DNA from: Planctomycetes bacterium MalM25 | Lineage (GTDB): Bacteria; Planctomycetota; Planctomycetia; Pirellulales; Lacipirellulaceae | DNA length: 64,000 bases | Direction of reading: 5' to 3' | NCBI GenBank assembly: GCA_007745835.1 | Contig: CP036424.1 | Coordinates: forward strand, 705,001 to 769,000 | Shown here: positions 46,655-55,634 of the stretch, one piece after another | Layout: each line of letters opens with the position of its first letter | How positions within the stretch are numbered: position 1 is the stretch's first letter | Position numbers and translations under genes: made by a program | Notes under the pieces: generated by a model | Database searches by the model: none | What the model saw: only the letters and a program-made list of their open reading frames with translations | Told to the model about the DNA's origin: nothing

Positions 46655-48010
46655 CTAAGATTTACCCACGGTCACCACCCGCAGATCGCACACGTTGGTG
46701 TGAGTCGGGCCGGTCATGAGCAGCGCGTCGGCCGACTCGAACAGCGGGTAGGCGTCGTTGCGGGCGAGGTGATCCGCCAGATCGGCGCCGGCGAGTTTGG
46801 CGGCGATCGACTCGTCGATCATGGCTCCGGCGGCGTCGGTGGGGCCGTCCTCGCCGTCCGTGCCGCCGGAGACGAGCGCCACGCCGCGGCAGTCGCCGAG
46901 TTTCTGCAGCGCCGCGAGCGCGAGCTGCTGGTTGCGGCCCCCTTTGCCGCGCATGTCGGCGGGAGCGAGTTTCACGGTCGGCTCGCCGCCGGTGATCAGG
47001 CAGTTGGGCGAGTCGGGCGCGGTTGAGTCCCGCATGCTGGTCGCCATCTGCGCCAGCTCGGCGCCGATCGGTTCGGCGAAGCCTTCCGAGGCGGTTGCGC
47101 AGTGCATCGCGTGGCGGTAGCCGAGCCGCTCCGCCTCGACGCCGGCGGCGTCGACCGCCGTAGCGTTGTTGGCGAGCAAGAGGGTGGTCGCGTCGGTCGT
47201 CGGCTCGAAGGGCTCGGTCTGCTTCTCCCGCAAGACGCGGACGACGTTGGCCAGCTCGGGCTCGTCGATCAAAGAGAGCGACTCAAGCACCGCCAAGGCG
47301 TCGGCCGGCGTGCTGCTGGGCGGGACGGTCGGCCCGCTGGCGATCAGGTCGAGCGGGTCGCCCAGCACATCGGAGATCACCAGCGTGATCAGGCGGCCCG
47401 CGCGGCACGACTTTGTGAGCCCGCCCCCTTTGATGCGGCTGAGGTGCTGCCGGACCGTGTTGAGCTGATCGATCGTCGCGCCCGCGGCGGAGAGGCAGCG
47501 AGCGACGGCGGTCTTCTCTTCGAGCGTGACGCCCTCGATCGGTGCGGGCAGCAGCGCCGAACCGCCGCCCGACAGCAGGACGATCGCCAAGTCGTCCGGA
47601 CCCGCTTGGCCGACGAGGGAGAGCATCTCGCCGACGGCCGCCGCCCCTGCGGGGCGGGGCTCGTTGACGCCTGCGGGGCGTCCCGCGATGAGCTTCACGC
47701 GTGGGTCGATCGGCTGCTCGCAGCCGGCCGGCACGCTGAGCACGCCGGTCAGGCGGTCGTGGCCAAGGTCGAGCGGCTCGAGCGCGGCGATTAGCCCGCG
47801 GGCCATGCCGGCGCCCGCCTTGCCCCCGCCGACGACGTAGACCTTGCCGAGTCGATCACGAGCGGCCGACGCCTCGTCGCCGCGCGTCGTGACGAAGCGG
47901 AGTTCGCGGTCGTCGACCTCGATCGCTTCGGCGAGCAGTCGCTCGGGGGCGACCGCATCGACGCCGGCGCGCCAAATGCTGAGGGCGTCGTCCAGCAGCG
48001 GACGGCTCAC
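46655..48010 (-). CDS. Glycerate 2-kinase (type II, MOFRL family)
   Basis: A 451-residue protein. The GTG at 48010 overlaps the rpiB stop as GTGA, implying coupled translation. VYVVGGGKAGAGMARGLIAA, IVLLSGGGSALLPAPIEGVT and TVRQHLSRIKGGGLTKSCRA belong to the N-terminal domain. ITGGEPTVKLAPADMRGKGG then RNQQLALAAL and VSGGTDGEDGPTDAAGAMID are the MOFRL domain. It phosphorylates glycerate to 2-phosphoglycerate. The region RPAGVNEPRPAGAAA (about 47640-47690) is encoded by a short GC palindrome and looks like an insertion in place of the usual GHPxPNE-like loop. Confidence 0.92.
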   Translation of the reverse strand: MSRPLLDDALSIWRAGVDAVAPERLLAEAIEVDDRELRFVTTRGDEASAARDRLGKVYVVGGGKAGAGMARGLIAALEPLDLGHDRLTGVLSVPAGCEQPIDPRVKLIAGRPAGVNEPRPAGAAAVGEMLSLVGQAGPDDLAIVLLSGGGSALLPAPIEGVTLEEKTAVARCLSAAGATIDQLNTVRQHLSRIKGGGLTKSCRAGRLITLVISDVLGDPLDLIASGPTVPPSSTPADALAVLESLSLIDEPELANVVRVLREKQTEPFEPTTDATTLLLANNATAVDAAGVEAERLGYRHAMHCATASEGFAEPIGAELAQMATSMRDSTAPDSPNCLITGGEPTVKLAPADMRGKGGRNQQLALAALQKLGDCRGVALVSGGTDGEDGPTDAAGAMIDESIAAKLAGADLADHLARNDAYPLFESADALLMTGPTHTNVCDLRVVTVGKS

Positions 48011-48471
48011 TCGGCGGCGCCCGGGTCGCAGCAGGCGGACTCGATGGTCTTGATCTTGTCGATGCGGCGGGCGTGGCGGCCCCCCTCGAACTCGGTGTCG
48101 ACCCAGACCTCGATCATCCGCTCCACGGCCCGCGAGCCGAGCAGGTCGGCCGACAGGCAGAGGACGTTGAGGTCGTTGTGCCGGCGGCTGACCTCGGCGG
48201 TGATCTCGTCGTTGCAGGGGGCGGCCCGCACGCCCGGGTACTTGTTGGCGGCGATCGCCATGCCGATGCCGGTGCCGCAGATGAGCACGCCCCGATCGAT
48301 CTCGCCGTTGCTCACCTTGCCCGCGACGACCGACGCGAAGTCCGGGTAGTCGACGCTGTCGGCGCCGTCGGCCCCCTCGTCGGTCACTTCGTGGCCGAGG
48401 TTCTCGAGCTTGGCGATGACCGCCCGTTTGAGGTCCACGCCACGGTGGTCGCTGGCGACGGCGATTCGCAT
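48007..48471 (-). CDS. rpiB: Ribose-5-phosphate isomerase B
   Basis: A 154-residue RpiB/LacAB-family protein: MRIAVASDHRGVDLKRAVIA has the substrate-binding Asp8-His9. VDYPDFASVVAGKVSNGEID and VLICGTGIGMAIAANKYPGV hold the catalytic Cys65 and the GTGIG phosphate loop. HNDLNVLCLSADLLG follows. It interconverts ribose-5-P and ribulose-5-P. The order Sua5, YwlE-type phosphatase, RpiB matches Bacillus ywlC-ywlE-ywlF, here with the first two fused. The C-terminus ends with a short Cys-Cys tail. Confidence 0.93.
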   Translation of the reverse strand: MRIAVASDHRGVDLKRAVIAKLENLGHEVTDEGADGADSVDYPDFASVVAGKVSNGEIDRGVLICGTGIGMAIAANKYPGVRAAPCNDEITAEVSRRHNDLNVLCLSADLLGSRAVERMIEVWVDTEFEGGRHARRIDKIKTIESACCDPGAAE

Positions 48472-48522
48472 CTTGAAGGTGTCCGTTGCTTCGGTTGAGG
48501 AGGGCGTAGCGGGAACGCCGCG

Positions 48523-49662
48523 TCAGGGGGCGCCGATCTCGGCGAGGATCGCGTCGGCGTGGTGGGCCACGCCACGGGCGATCTGCTCGGCGCACCGCCG
48601 GTAGACGTCGATCCCGCAGCCGATGGGGTCGGTGATGGTTCCGCCTGTCGCGTCCACTAGCTTGACACGGCTGGCGGCGTCGGGCCAGTGGGCCAGGATC
48701 GATTCGACGTGCGAGGGGGTCATCGCCACGAGCAGGTCGGCCTGGCGGACGAGGTGCTCGGTGAGCTGCTGGGCGGCGTGGGCGTCGACCGGAACGCCTT
48801 GCTCTCGCATGAGTTGGGCCGTTTCGGGGCTCGCCGGGCTCCCCTGCGGGGCGGCGATCCCGGCCGAGGCGACCATGACGCCCCGCGACTCGAGCTCGTC
48901 GTCCGGCACGCCGAGCCGCTGGGCCAGTTCCCGTCGCATGAGGGCCTCGGCCATCGGGCTCCGGCAGGTGTTGCCCGTGCAGACGAAGACCACCACGTAG
49001 CGCGAGAGCCGTTCGAGCGTCTGCCGGCCGACGACCCCCTCGCGGAGGATGTCGAAGCCGGTCTCCGTCACCCGCACGACCGAGGAGGGCTGCCCGTACC
49101 GCGCCGGGCCATCGTCCAGCACCAGCGAGACCTTGTCCCCCAAGGCGTCGACCACGCCCGCCGCCGTGGTGGCGTCCGCCTCGCCGCTGGCGTTGGCGCT
49201 GGTCAGGGCGATCGGCCCGGCGAGCATCCGCAGGATGTCCTGCACCACCTGGTTGGCGGGGGAGCGGAGCCCGACGGTCCCCTTCGGGCAGATGTAGGGG
49301 AGCGCCGTCTCGGGCAGCTTGCCGATGAGGCCCTCCTCTTGGTTCGCGTCGAGGACGAGCGTCACCGGCCCCGGCCAGCACCGACGGGCCAGCCGCCTCG
49401 CGACGGGCGACCAGCCGGGGGCGTAGTCCTCGGCGTCCTCGGCGCTCTTCACCGCGAGGGCGAACGGGGCGTTCTCGGGCCGCCCCTTGGCCTCCGCGAG
49501 CCGTTCGACCGCGTCCGGGTGGGTCGCGCTGGCGGCGACGCCGTAGACCGTTTCGGTCGGCAGCCCGACGATCTGTCCCTCCGCCAGGGCCTGCACGGCG
49601 CGATGCACCACGTCGCGCACGTCGTCGGCGCGGGCGACCTCGATGACCTGGGGACTCGGCAT
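48523..49662 (-). CDS. Fusion of Sua5/YrdC domain with YwlE-type protein phosphatase
   Basis: A 378-residue fusion from the ATG at 49662. Residues about 5-205 are Sua5/YciO/YrdC: GQIVGLPTETVYGVAASATH, KGRPENAPFALAV, RCWPGPVTLVLDA and IALTSANASGEADAT, the threonylcarbamoyl-AMP synthase for t6A tRNA modification. Residues about 222-378 are a low-molecular-weight phosphatase: VVVFVCTGNTCRSPMAEALM with nucleophile Cys228 and Arg234, and ITDPIGCGIDVY with the general-acid Asp. The loop has Thr232 (C-T-G-N-T-C-R), as in B. subtilis YwlE, where Thr favours phospho-arginine; phosphotyrosine enzymes have Ile there. Arginine-phosphatase activity is a prediction. Confidence 0.9.
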   Translation of the reverse strand: MPSPQVIEVARADDVRDVVHRAVQALAEGQIVGLPTETVYGVAASATHPDAVERLAEAKGRPENAPFALAVKSAEDAEDYAPGWSPVARRLARRCWPGPVTLVLDANQEEGLIGKLPETALPYICPKGTVGLRSPANQVVQDILRMLAGPIALTSANASGEADATTAAGVVDALGDKVSLVLDDGPARYGQPSSVVRVTETGFDILREGVVGRQTLERLSRYVVVFVCTGNTCRSPMAEALMRRELAQRLGVPDDELESRGVMVASAGIAAPQGSPASPETAQLMREQGVPVDAHAAQQLTEHLVRQADLLVAMTPSHVESILAHWPDAASRVKLVDATGGTITDPIGCGIDVYRRCAEQIARGVAHHADAILAEIGAP

Positions 49663-49842
49663 GTTGGCTCTTGGAGCGAGTGGATTGGCGTAACCCAAGC
49701 CCACGATTCTATTTGTTGCGAATTCGGGCGGTCAACCAGCGGCCCGCCGCCGCGGACCCGATGACTTGCTCGCCCGGCCCGATCGGGGGAGAATCTCCAA
49801 GACCGCCGGGCGTGTGATCGGCGGAGGACCGGAGAACGAGCG

Positions 49843-50838
49843 ATCGGCCTCATCCCCCCATCCGACGAAGCGACCCCGGCCGGGGGCCCCTCGGCCCTCG
49901 ATCGGCGGCGTTGGCTCGCCACGGTCGCTGCGGCCGGCCTCGCCGGCTGCTCCCGCCCGCCCCTGGTGGCGGAAGAATCGGGCGACTTCGGCCGCACCGA
50001 CGCCGTCTGGGGCGTCCACGGCATCCTCGCCGAGCGGATGCATAAGCCGCGGGCGATGGCGATCGACGCCCAGGACCGGCTCTACCTGGTCGATTTCACG
50101 GCCCGCATCCTCGTCTACGACGCCGACGGCGGGTTCCTTCGCAGTTGGAGCACCCCGGCGCGCGACAACGGCCGCCCCACCGGGCTGACCTTCGATCAAC
50201 AAGCGGACGAGCTGCTGGTCGCCGACACGCACTACTACCGCATCCTCGCCTACACACCCGAGGGCGAGCTGAAAGAGGACCGCACGGTCGGCGGGGTGAA
50301 CGGCAAGGGCGAGGGCGAATTCGGCTTCGTGACCGACGCGGTCCGCGACTCGGCCGGTTGCCTGTACGTCTCCGAGTACGGCGACAACGATCGCATTCAG
50401 AAGTTCTCCCCCGACGGCGAGTTCCTCACGCAGTGGGGCTCGCACGGAACCGAAGAACTCCAGTTCAAACGCCCGCAGAACCTGCTGATCGACCCGCAAG
50501 ACCGCGTCTGGGTCTGCGACGCGTGCAACCACCGGATCAAGGTCTTCGACACCGAGGGCGAGCTCCTCTTCGCGTGGGGCGAGGAAGGTTCTGAACCGGG
50601 TCAGCTTTACTACCCGTACGACCTCGTCATGGACGACGCGGGCGACCTCTACCTGAGCGAGTACGGCAACCACCGCGTGCAGAAGTTCAACCAAGCGGGC
50701 GAATCGCTTGGCGTCTGGGGCGCGCCCGGTAACACGCCAGGTCGACTAAACTCCCCCTGGGCCCTGGTGCAAGACAGCCGCGGCCGGTTGCACGTGCTGG
50801 ATACGATGAACCACCGCGTGCAGAGAGTGATAGTTTGA
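49843..50838 (+). CDS. Tat-type lipoprotein with NHL-repeat propeller
   Basis: The NHL propeller is clear from 49966: MHKPRAMAIDAQDRLYLVDF, GRPTGLTFDQQADELLVADT, YVSEYGDNDRIQKFSPDGEF, FKRPQNLLIDPQDRVWVCDA and SPWALVQDSRGRLHVLDTMN, about six blades. In the same frame upstream lies LDRRRWLATVAAAGLAGC, a twin-arginine signal with lipobox ending at Cys (49948-49950). No ATG, GTG or TTG occurs between the upstream stop and 49966. ATC at 49843, 8 nt after GGAG (49831-49834), is the best candidate start, hence these coordinates; a pipeline may choose GTG 49966. The protein is probably a lipid-anchored extracytoplasmic binding propeller. Confidence 0.75.
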   Translation: MGLIPPSDEATPAGGPSALDRRRWLATVAAAGLAGCSRPPLVAEESGDFGRTDAVWGVHGILAERMHKPRAMAIDAQDRLYLVDFTARILVYDADGGFLRSWSTPARDNGRPTGLTFDQQADELLVADTHYYRILAYTPEGELKEDRTVGGVNGKGEGEFGFVTDAVRDSAGCLYVSEYGDNDRIQKFSPDGEFLTQWGSHGTEELQFKRPQNLLIDPQDRVWVCDACNHRIKVFDTEGELLFAWGEEGSEPGQLYYPYDLVMDDAGDLYLSEYGNHRVQKFNQAGESLGVWGAPGNTPGRLNSPWALVQDSRGRLHVLDTMNHRVQRVIV

Positions 50839-50856
50839 ACGTCGATACGGACGCAT

Positions 50857-50946
50857 TTGTAGGAGGCATCTCCCGATGCCGATGACACGCTGCAAGCCGA
50901 GTTCAGCCTGGATACCGTAATCGGCATCAGGAGATGCCTCCTACAA
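50857..50946. repeat. Long palindrome after the NHL gene (family H)
   Basis: TTGTAGGAGGCATCTCCCGA then TGCCGAT (50857-50883) pairs with 50920-50946 in 26 of 27 positions. It lies 18 nt after the NHL stop. Confidence 0.83.
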
Positions 50947-51020
50947 TCTTCCACTAGCCCCTAGTCCCTCCCCTGTTCGACCGTTCCCTAGCCTTCGACA
51001 GCCCCGCCTGGCTCCTGCTC

Positions 51021-54000
51021 TTGCTCGGCTTGCCCGTGCTGTGGGCGATGAGCTACCGGGGGCTTTCGGGCCTCGGCTGGTGGCGGCGGCTGGGGGCGCT
51101 CGGGTTCCGGTCGCTCGTTTACACGCTGATCGTCTTCGCGCTGGCCGACGCGCAGTTCCGCAAGAAGACCGACCGGGTCACCGTCCTCTACCTGCTCGAC
51201 CAATCGCTCAGCATCCCCGAGCCGCAACGCGAGGCGATGCGGACCCTGGTGAACGGGCTGATCCGCGAACACCGCCGCGACGACAAACAGGACCGCGCGG
51301 GGGTGATCGTCTTCGGCGCCGACGCGGAGGTCGAGCTGCCGCCGGTCGACTTCAACTACGAGATGGCGCGGATCGAGTCGAGCGTCGACCGCCGCGCGAC
51401 CGACCTGGCGGGCGCCATGGGGCGGGCGATGTCGCTCTTCCCGCACGACTCGGCCAAGCGGGTCGTCCTGGTGACCGACGGCAACGAAAACGCTGGCGAC
51501 GCGCTCCGCCAGGCGCGGGCGATGGCCGACGCGGGCGTGAGCGTCGACGTGCTGCCCACGCCCCTGATCGCGCGCAGCGAGACCGCCGTCGACAAGGTCG
51601 CGTTGCCCGCGGACGTGCGTCTGGAACAGCCGTTCGAGGTCCGCGTGGTCGTCGACCACCAGACCGACTCGCCCACGGGCACGGAGGGCAAGCTCCGCAT
51701 CGTCCGCAAGACGGGCGACCTGGAGCAGGTCATCTCCGAGGGGCAAGTCACTCTGAAACCGGGCAAGAACGTCTTCAGCGTGCGGGAGACGATCGACCGC
51801 GCCGACTTCTATACCTACCAGGCCCGGTTCGTGCCGGACGACGCCCAGCGCGACGCCTCCGCGCAAAACAACGTCGCCACCGCGTTCACCCACGTCCGCG
51901 GCAAGGGGCAGGTCCTCTTCATCGAGGACTGGGAGCACCCGGGCGAGTTCAAGCGGGTCGTCCGCGGCCTGGAGAGCGAGGGGCTTGAGGTCACGCTCCG
52001 CAAGAGCAACCAGCTGTTCGCGTCGCTCGCGGAGCTGCAGCGGTACGACACGGTGGTGCTCGCCAACACGCCCCGCACGAGCGGTTTCGGCGAGACGGGC
52101 GGCGGCACGGTTGTGACCGACGCGCTCGCCGGCTTCTCCGACTCCCAGGTCGAGATGCTCGTCCGCAACACCGAGGAGCTCGGCTGCGGCCTCGTGATGC
52201 TGGGCGGTGACCGGAGCTTCGGCGCGGGGGGCTGGGACGACTCGCCGATCGAGGAGGCGATGCCGCTCGACTTCGAGATCAAGGCGGCCAAGGTCACGCC
52301 CGTCGGCGCGCTCGCGATGATCATGCACGCCAGCGAGATCGCCAAAGGGAACTACTGGATGAAGAAGATCGCGATCAAGGCGATCGACACCCTCGGCCCC
52401 CGCGACTACGCCGGCCTGCTCACCTGGCACATGAGCGGCGACCAGTGGCTGTGGGGGCAATCGCAGGGGGGCATGATCCCGGTCGGGCCGTCGCGCGCGC
52501 AGATGAAGGCCCGCGTCGACCGCATGCAAGAGATGGACATGCCGCAGTTCGACCCCGCGATGAAGATGGCGGCCGCCTCGCTGGCGAACCTGAAGAACCC
52601 CATGCCGGCGATCAAGCACATGATCATCATCTCCGACGGCGACCCCTCGCCCCCCACCGCCGCGACGATGAAGGCGCTCATCCGCCAGAAGGTGAAGGTC
52701 ACCACCGTGGCCGTCGGCGCCCACGGCCCCCCCGGCCACCAGACGATGCAACGCATCGCCAGCCAGACGGGCGGTAAGTACTACGTCGTCCGCAACCCGA
52801 ACGCCCTGCCGAAGATCTACCAGCGCGAGGCCCGCCGCGTCTCGCGCCCCCTCATCCGCGAGCTCTCCCCGCCGCAGACGCCGATCCGGCTGCTCGACCA
52901 CGAGATCCTCCGCGGCGTGGGGGAGGCGATGCCGCCGACCAGCGGCTACGTGCAGACGACCGTCAAGGACAGCTCGCTGGTCGAGGTGATCCTCCGCTCG
53001 CCCGTCCCCGCCGACGGCGAGAGCTCGACCCTGCTGGCGGCTTGGACCTACGGCCTCGGCAAGACGGTCGCCTTCACGACCGACGCCGGCGCCCGCTGGT
53101 CGAACGGCTGGACCGCGTGGGAGGGCTACGACCGCTTCTTCTCGCAGATGATCCGTTGGTCGATGCGCCCCACGGGCGACACGGGCAACTTCACCGTCGC
53201 GACCGACGTGGTCGACGGCAAGGCGCGCGTCGTGCTTGACGCGCTCGACAAGGACGACGAGTTCCTCGACCTGCCCGCGCTCGGCGGCGCCGCGGTGCGG
53301 CCCGACCTCGGCTCCACGCCGCTCGACTTCCGCCAGGTCGCGCCCGGCAGGTACGTCGCCGAGATCGAGGCGGACGACCCCGGCTCCTACATGATTGTCA
53401 TCAGCCCCGGCGCGGGGCGGGGTGTGCTGCGGACCGGGGTGAACGTCGGCTACAGCGACGAGTTCCGCGACCGCGAGACCAACCGCCCCCTGCTCGAATC
53501 GATCGCCGGCCTCGAGGCGAAGGGGGGTGACGAGGGCGTCGTCATCTCCGACGCGACCGAGACCGAACTCACCGGCCCCGACGCCGCCGCGCAGATCGCC
53601 GCCCACGAACTGTACGACCCCTTCCGCCGTGACCTGCCGCCCGCGGTCGCGAGCCAGCCGGTCTGGCCCCTGATGGTGCTGCTGGCGAGCTGCCTCTTCG
53701 TCGGCGATGTGTTTATCCGCCGGGTGCAGGTCGGCTTCGGCTGGGTCGCGCCGCTGATGACGCGACTCTTCCGCCGCGACGCGGCCGAGCCCGAGGCGGA
53801 AACGATGGCCCGCCTCCGCAGCCGCAAGGCGGAGGTGCGCGAGACGGCGACCGCCGCCGGCGCCACGCGCTTCGAGGTCGACGAGGAGTCGCCCCAGCCC
53901 GCCACCGGCTCGCCGCTGGACGAGCTCAAGCAACCCGCGGGCGAAGCCAATCCGAAGCAACCGAAGACCGGGCAGAAGCTGGCCGACGACGCGCAGCCCA

Positions 54001-54077
54001 AAGAAGAGGGCTACACGTCACGCCTGCTCAAAGCGAAGAAGGGCGCCCTCGGCGACCGCGATAAACCGAAAGAATGA
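51021..54077 (+). CDS. VWA-domain membrane protein with GATase-like central domain
   Basis: About 1018 residues from TTG 51021. The frame is open to a stop at about 50954 and encodes FDRSLAFDSPAWLLLLLGLP, a typical membrane start, so translation may begin earlier (CTG 50973 is the only near-cognate). Two N-terminal membrane spans are followed by a VWA domain with MIDAS-like DQSLS and LVTDGNENAGD. A beta-sandwich part follows, then a class I glutamine-amidotransferase-like segment (QVLFIEDWEHPGEFKRVVRG, GCGLVMLGGDRSFGAGGWDD). A last span (VWPLMVLLASCLFVGDVF) and a charged tail end it. It belongs with the MoxR, DUF58 and VWA genes downstream. Confidence 0.85.
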   Translation: MLGLPVLWAMSYRGLSGLGWWRRLGALGFRSLVYTLIVFALADAQFRKKTDRVTVLYLLDQSLSIPEPQREAMRTLVNGLIREHRRDDKQDRAGVIVFGADAEVELPPVDFNYEMARIESSVDRRATDLAGAMGRAMSLFPHDSAKRVVLVTDGNENAGDALRQARAMADAGVSVDVLPTPLIARSETAVDKVALPADVRLEQPFEVRVVVDHQTDSPTGTEGKLRIVRKTGDLEQVISEGQVTLKPGKNVFSVRETIDRADFYTYQARFVPDDAQRDASAQNNVATAFTHVRGKGQVLFIEDWEHPGEFKRVVRGLESEGLEVTLRKSNQLFASLAELQRYDTVVLANTPRTSGFGETGGGTVVTDALAGFSDSQVEMLVRNTEELGCGLVMLGGDRSFGAGGWDDSPIEEAMPLDFEIKAAKVTPVGALAMIMHASEIAKGNYWMKKIAIKAIDTLGPRDYAGLLTWHMSGDQWLWGQSQGGMIPVGPSRAQMKARVDRMQEMDMPQFDPAMKMAAASLANLKNPMPAIKHMIIISDGDPSPPTAATMKALIRQKVKVTTVAVGAHGPPGHQTMQRIASQTGGKYYVVRNPNALPKIYQREARRVSRPLIRELSPPQTPIRLLDHEILRGVGEAMPPTSGYVQTTVKDSSLVEVILRSPVPADGESSTLLAAWTYGLGKTVAFTTDAGARWSNGWTAWEGYDRFFSQMIRWSMRPTGDTGNFTVATDVVDGKARVVLDALDKDDEFLDLPALGGAAVRPDLGSTPLDFRQVAPGRYVAEIEADDPGSYMIVISPGAGRGVLRTGVNVGYSDEFRDRETNRPLLESIAGLEAKGGDEGVVISDATETELTGPDAAAQIAAHELYDPFRRDLPPAVASQPVWPLMVLLASCLFVGDVFIRRVQVGFGWVAPLMTRLFRRDAAEPEAETMARLRSRKAEVRETATAAGATRFEVDEESPQPATGSPLDELKQPAGEANPKQPKTGQKLADDAQPKEEGYTSRLLKAKKGALGDRDKPKE

Positions 54078-54328
54078 ACCACAAAGGAACAAAGAAACGA
54101 CGATCGCCTGCCTAGCGCGATACTCAACTGAGCGGCGAAGCCCCTTGAATCCCCCTCCTCCGCTTGCGGGGGAGGGGCTAGGGGAGGGGGTGGAACCCGG
54201 GTACCCGGCGCGCCTCCTCCCCCCATCAGCTAAGGAAGGGGCCCTCCTCCTAAAGGAGGAGGGGAAATCCCAAACGCCCTTGTCGCGTAAGCAAAATCGG
54301 CCGTCGTTCCTTTGTTCCTTCGTGGTTA
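54076..54328. repeat. Nested palindrome: family C (54149-54264) inside family F arms
   Basis: Outer arms GAACCACAAAGGAACAAAGA (54076 on) and TTCCTTTGTTCCTTCGTGGT (to 54328) are family F. Inside is a family C relative with CCCCCTCCTCCGCTTGCGGG and CCTCCTCCTAAAGGAGGAGG arms and the centre AACCCGGGTACCCGG. The left arm overlaps the TGA stop of the VWA gene. Confidence 0.8.
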
Positions 54329-54352
54329 ATCAATCACACCGAGATAGAAGAC

Positions 54353-55366
<1,014 letters not shown>

Positions 55367-55408
55367 GGCGAGCCGGCCACGTGAGTGGTCGGTGTCTTGG
55401 CTGGCGGA

Positions 55409-55456
55409 CTTTCGGAGAAGGAGATAGGGGGATGTTGGTGATAGGGGGGATGGCGG
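55409..55456. repeat. Left inverted arm flanking the PEP-CTERM cassette
   Basis: ACTTTCGGAGAAGGAGATAG then GGGGATGTTGGTGATAGGGG is an imperfect reverse complement of 56467-56516 (ACCATCCCCTGATCCCCCTT then CATCCCCACATCTCCCTTCC). The two arms enclose the low-GC gene at 55635. Confidence 0.55.
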
Positions 55457-55553
55457 ATTGTTGCGGAGAACAAGTCGGCTAAAGGAGGAGCTTCCGTCTA
55501 CACCCGGGAGCGGCGGGTACTTGATAGGTCTAGAGCAGCTGGTTATGAATAAT

Positions 55554-55581
55554 GTAACTACGCCGTTGTAACTACGCCGTT
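55554..55581 (+). repeat. 14-bp tandem duplication
   Basis: GTAACTACGCCGTT occurs twice head to tail, 54 bp upstream of the PEP-CTERM gene. The surrounding DNA is AT-rich compared with the window. No promoter consensus is assigned. Confidence 0.7.
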
Positions 55582-55634
55582 AGAGTATTCCGCTGTCTTG
55601 TCTTTCCATCCTGGCAGCCTGCGTATGTGAGTAA

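Noticed and set aside
48011-49381. Upstream extension of the glycerate kinase frame through rpiB
   Set aside because: It overlaps rpiB and the Sua5 fusion in another frame and is Arg-rich. The GTG at 48010 in a GTGA overlap is the natural start.
49766-50188. Open frame from TTG 49766 overlapping the NHL gene start
   Set aside because: It leaves the NHL frame and shows no conserved residues. It matters only if a frameshift between the two frames is proven.
50988-53960. 990-residue minus-strand open frame opposite the VWA gene
   Set aside because: Composition is Arg/Leu/Val/Asp-biased as expected for antisense of GC-rich coding DNA, with no family motifs. The plus-strand VWA protein is clearly real.
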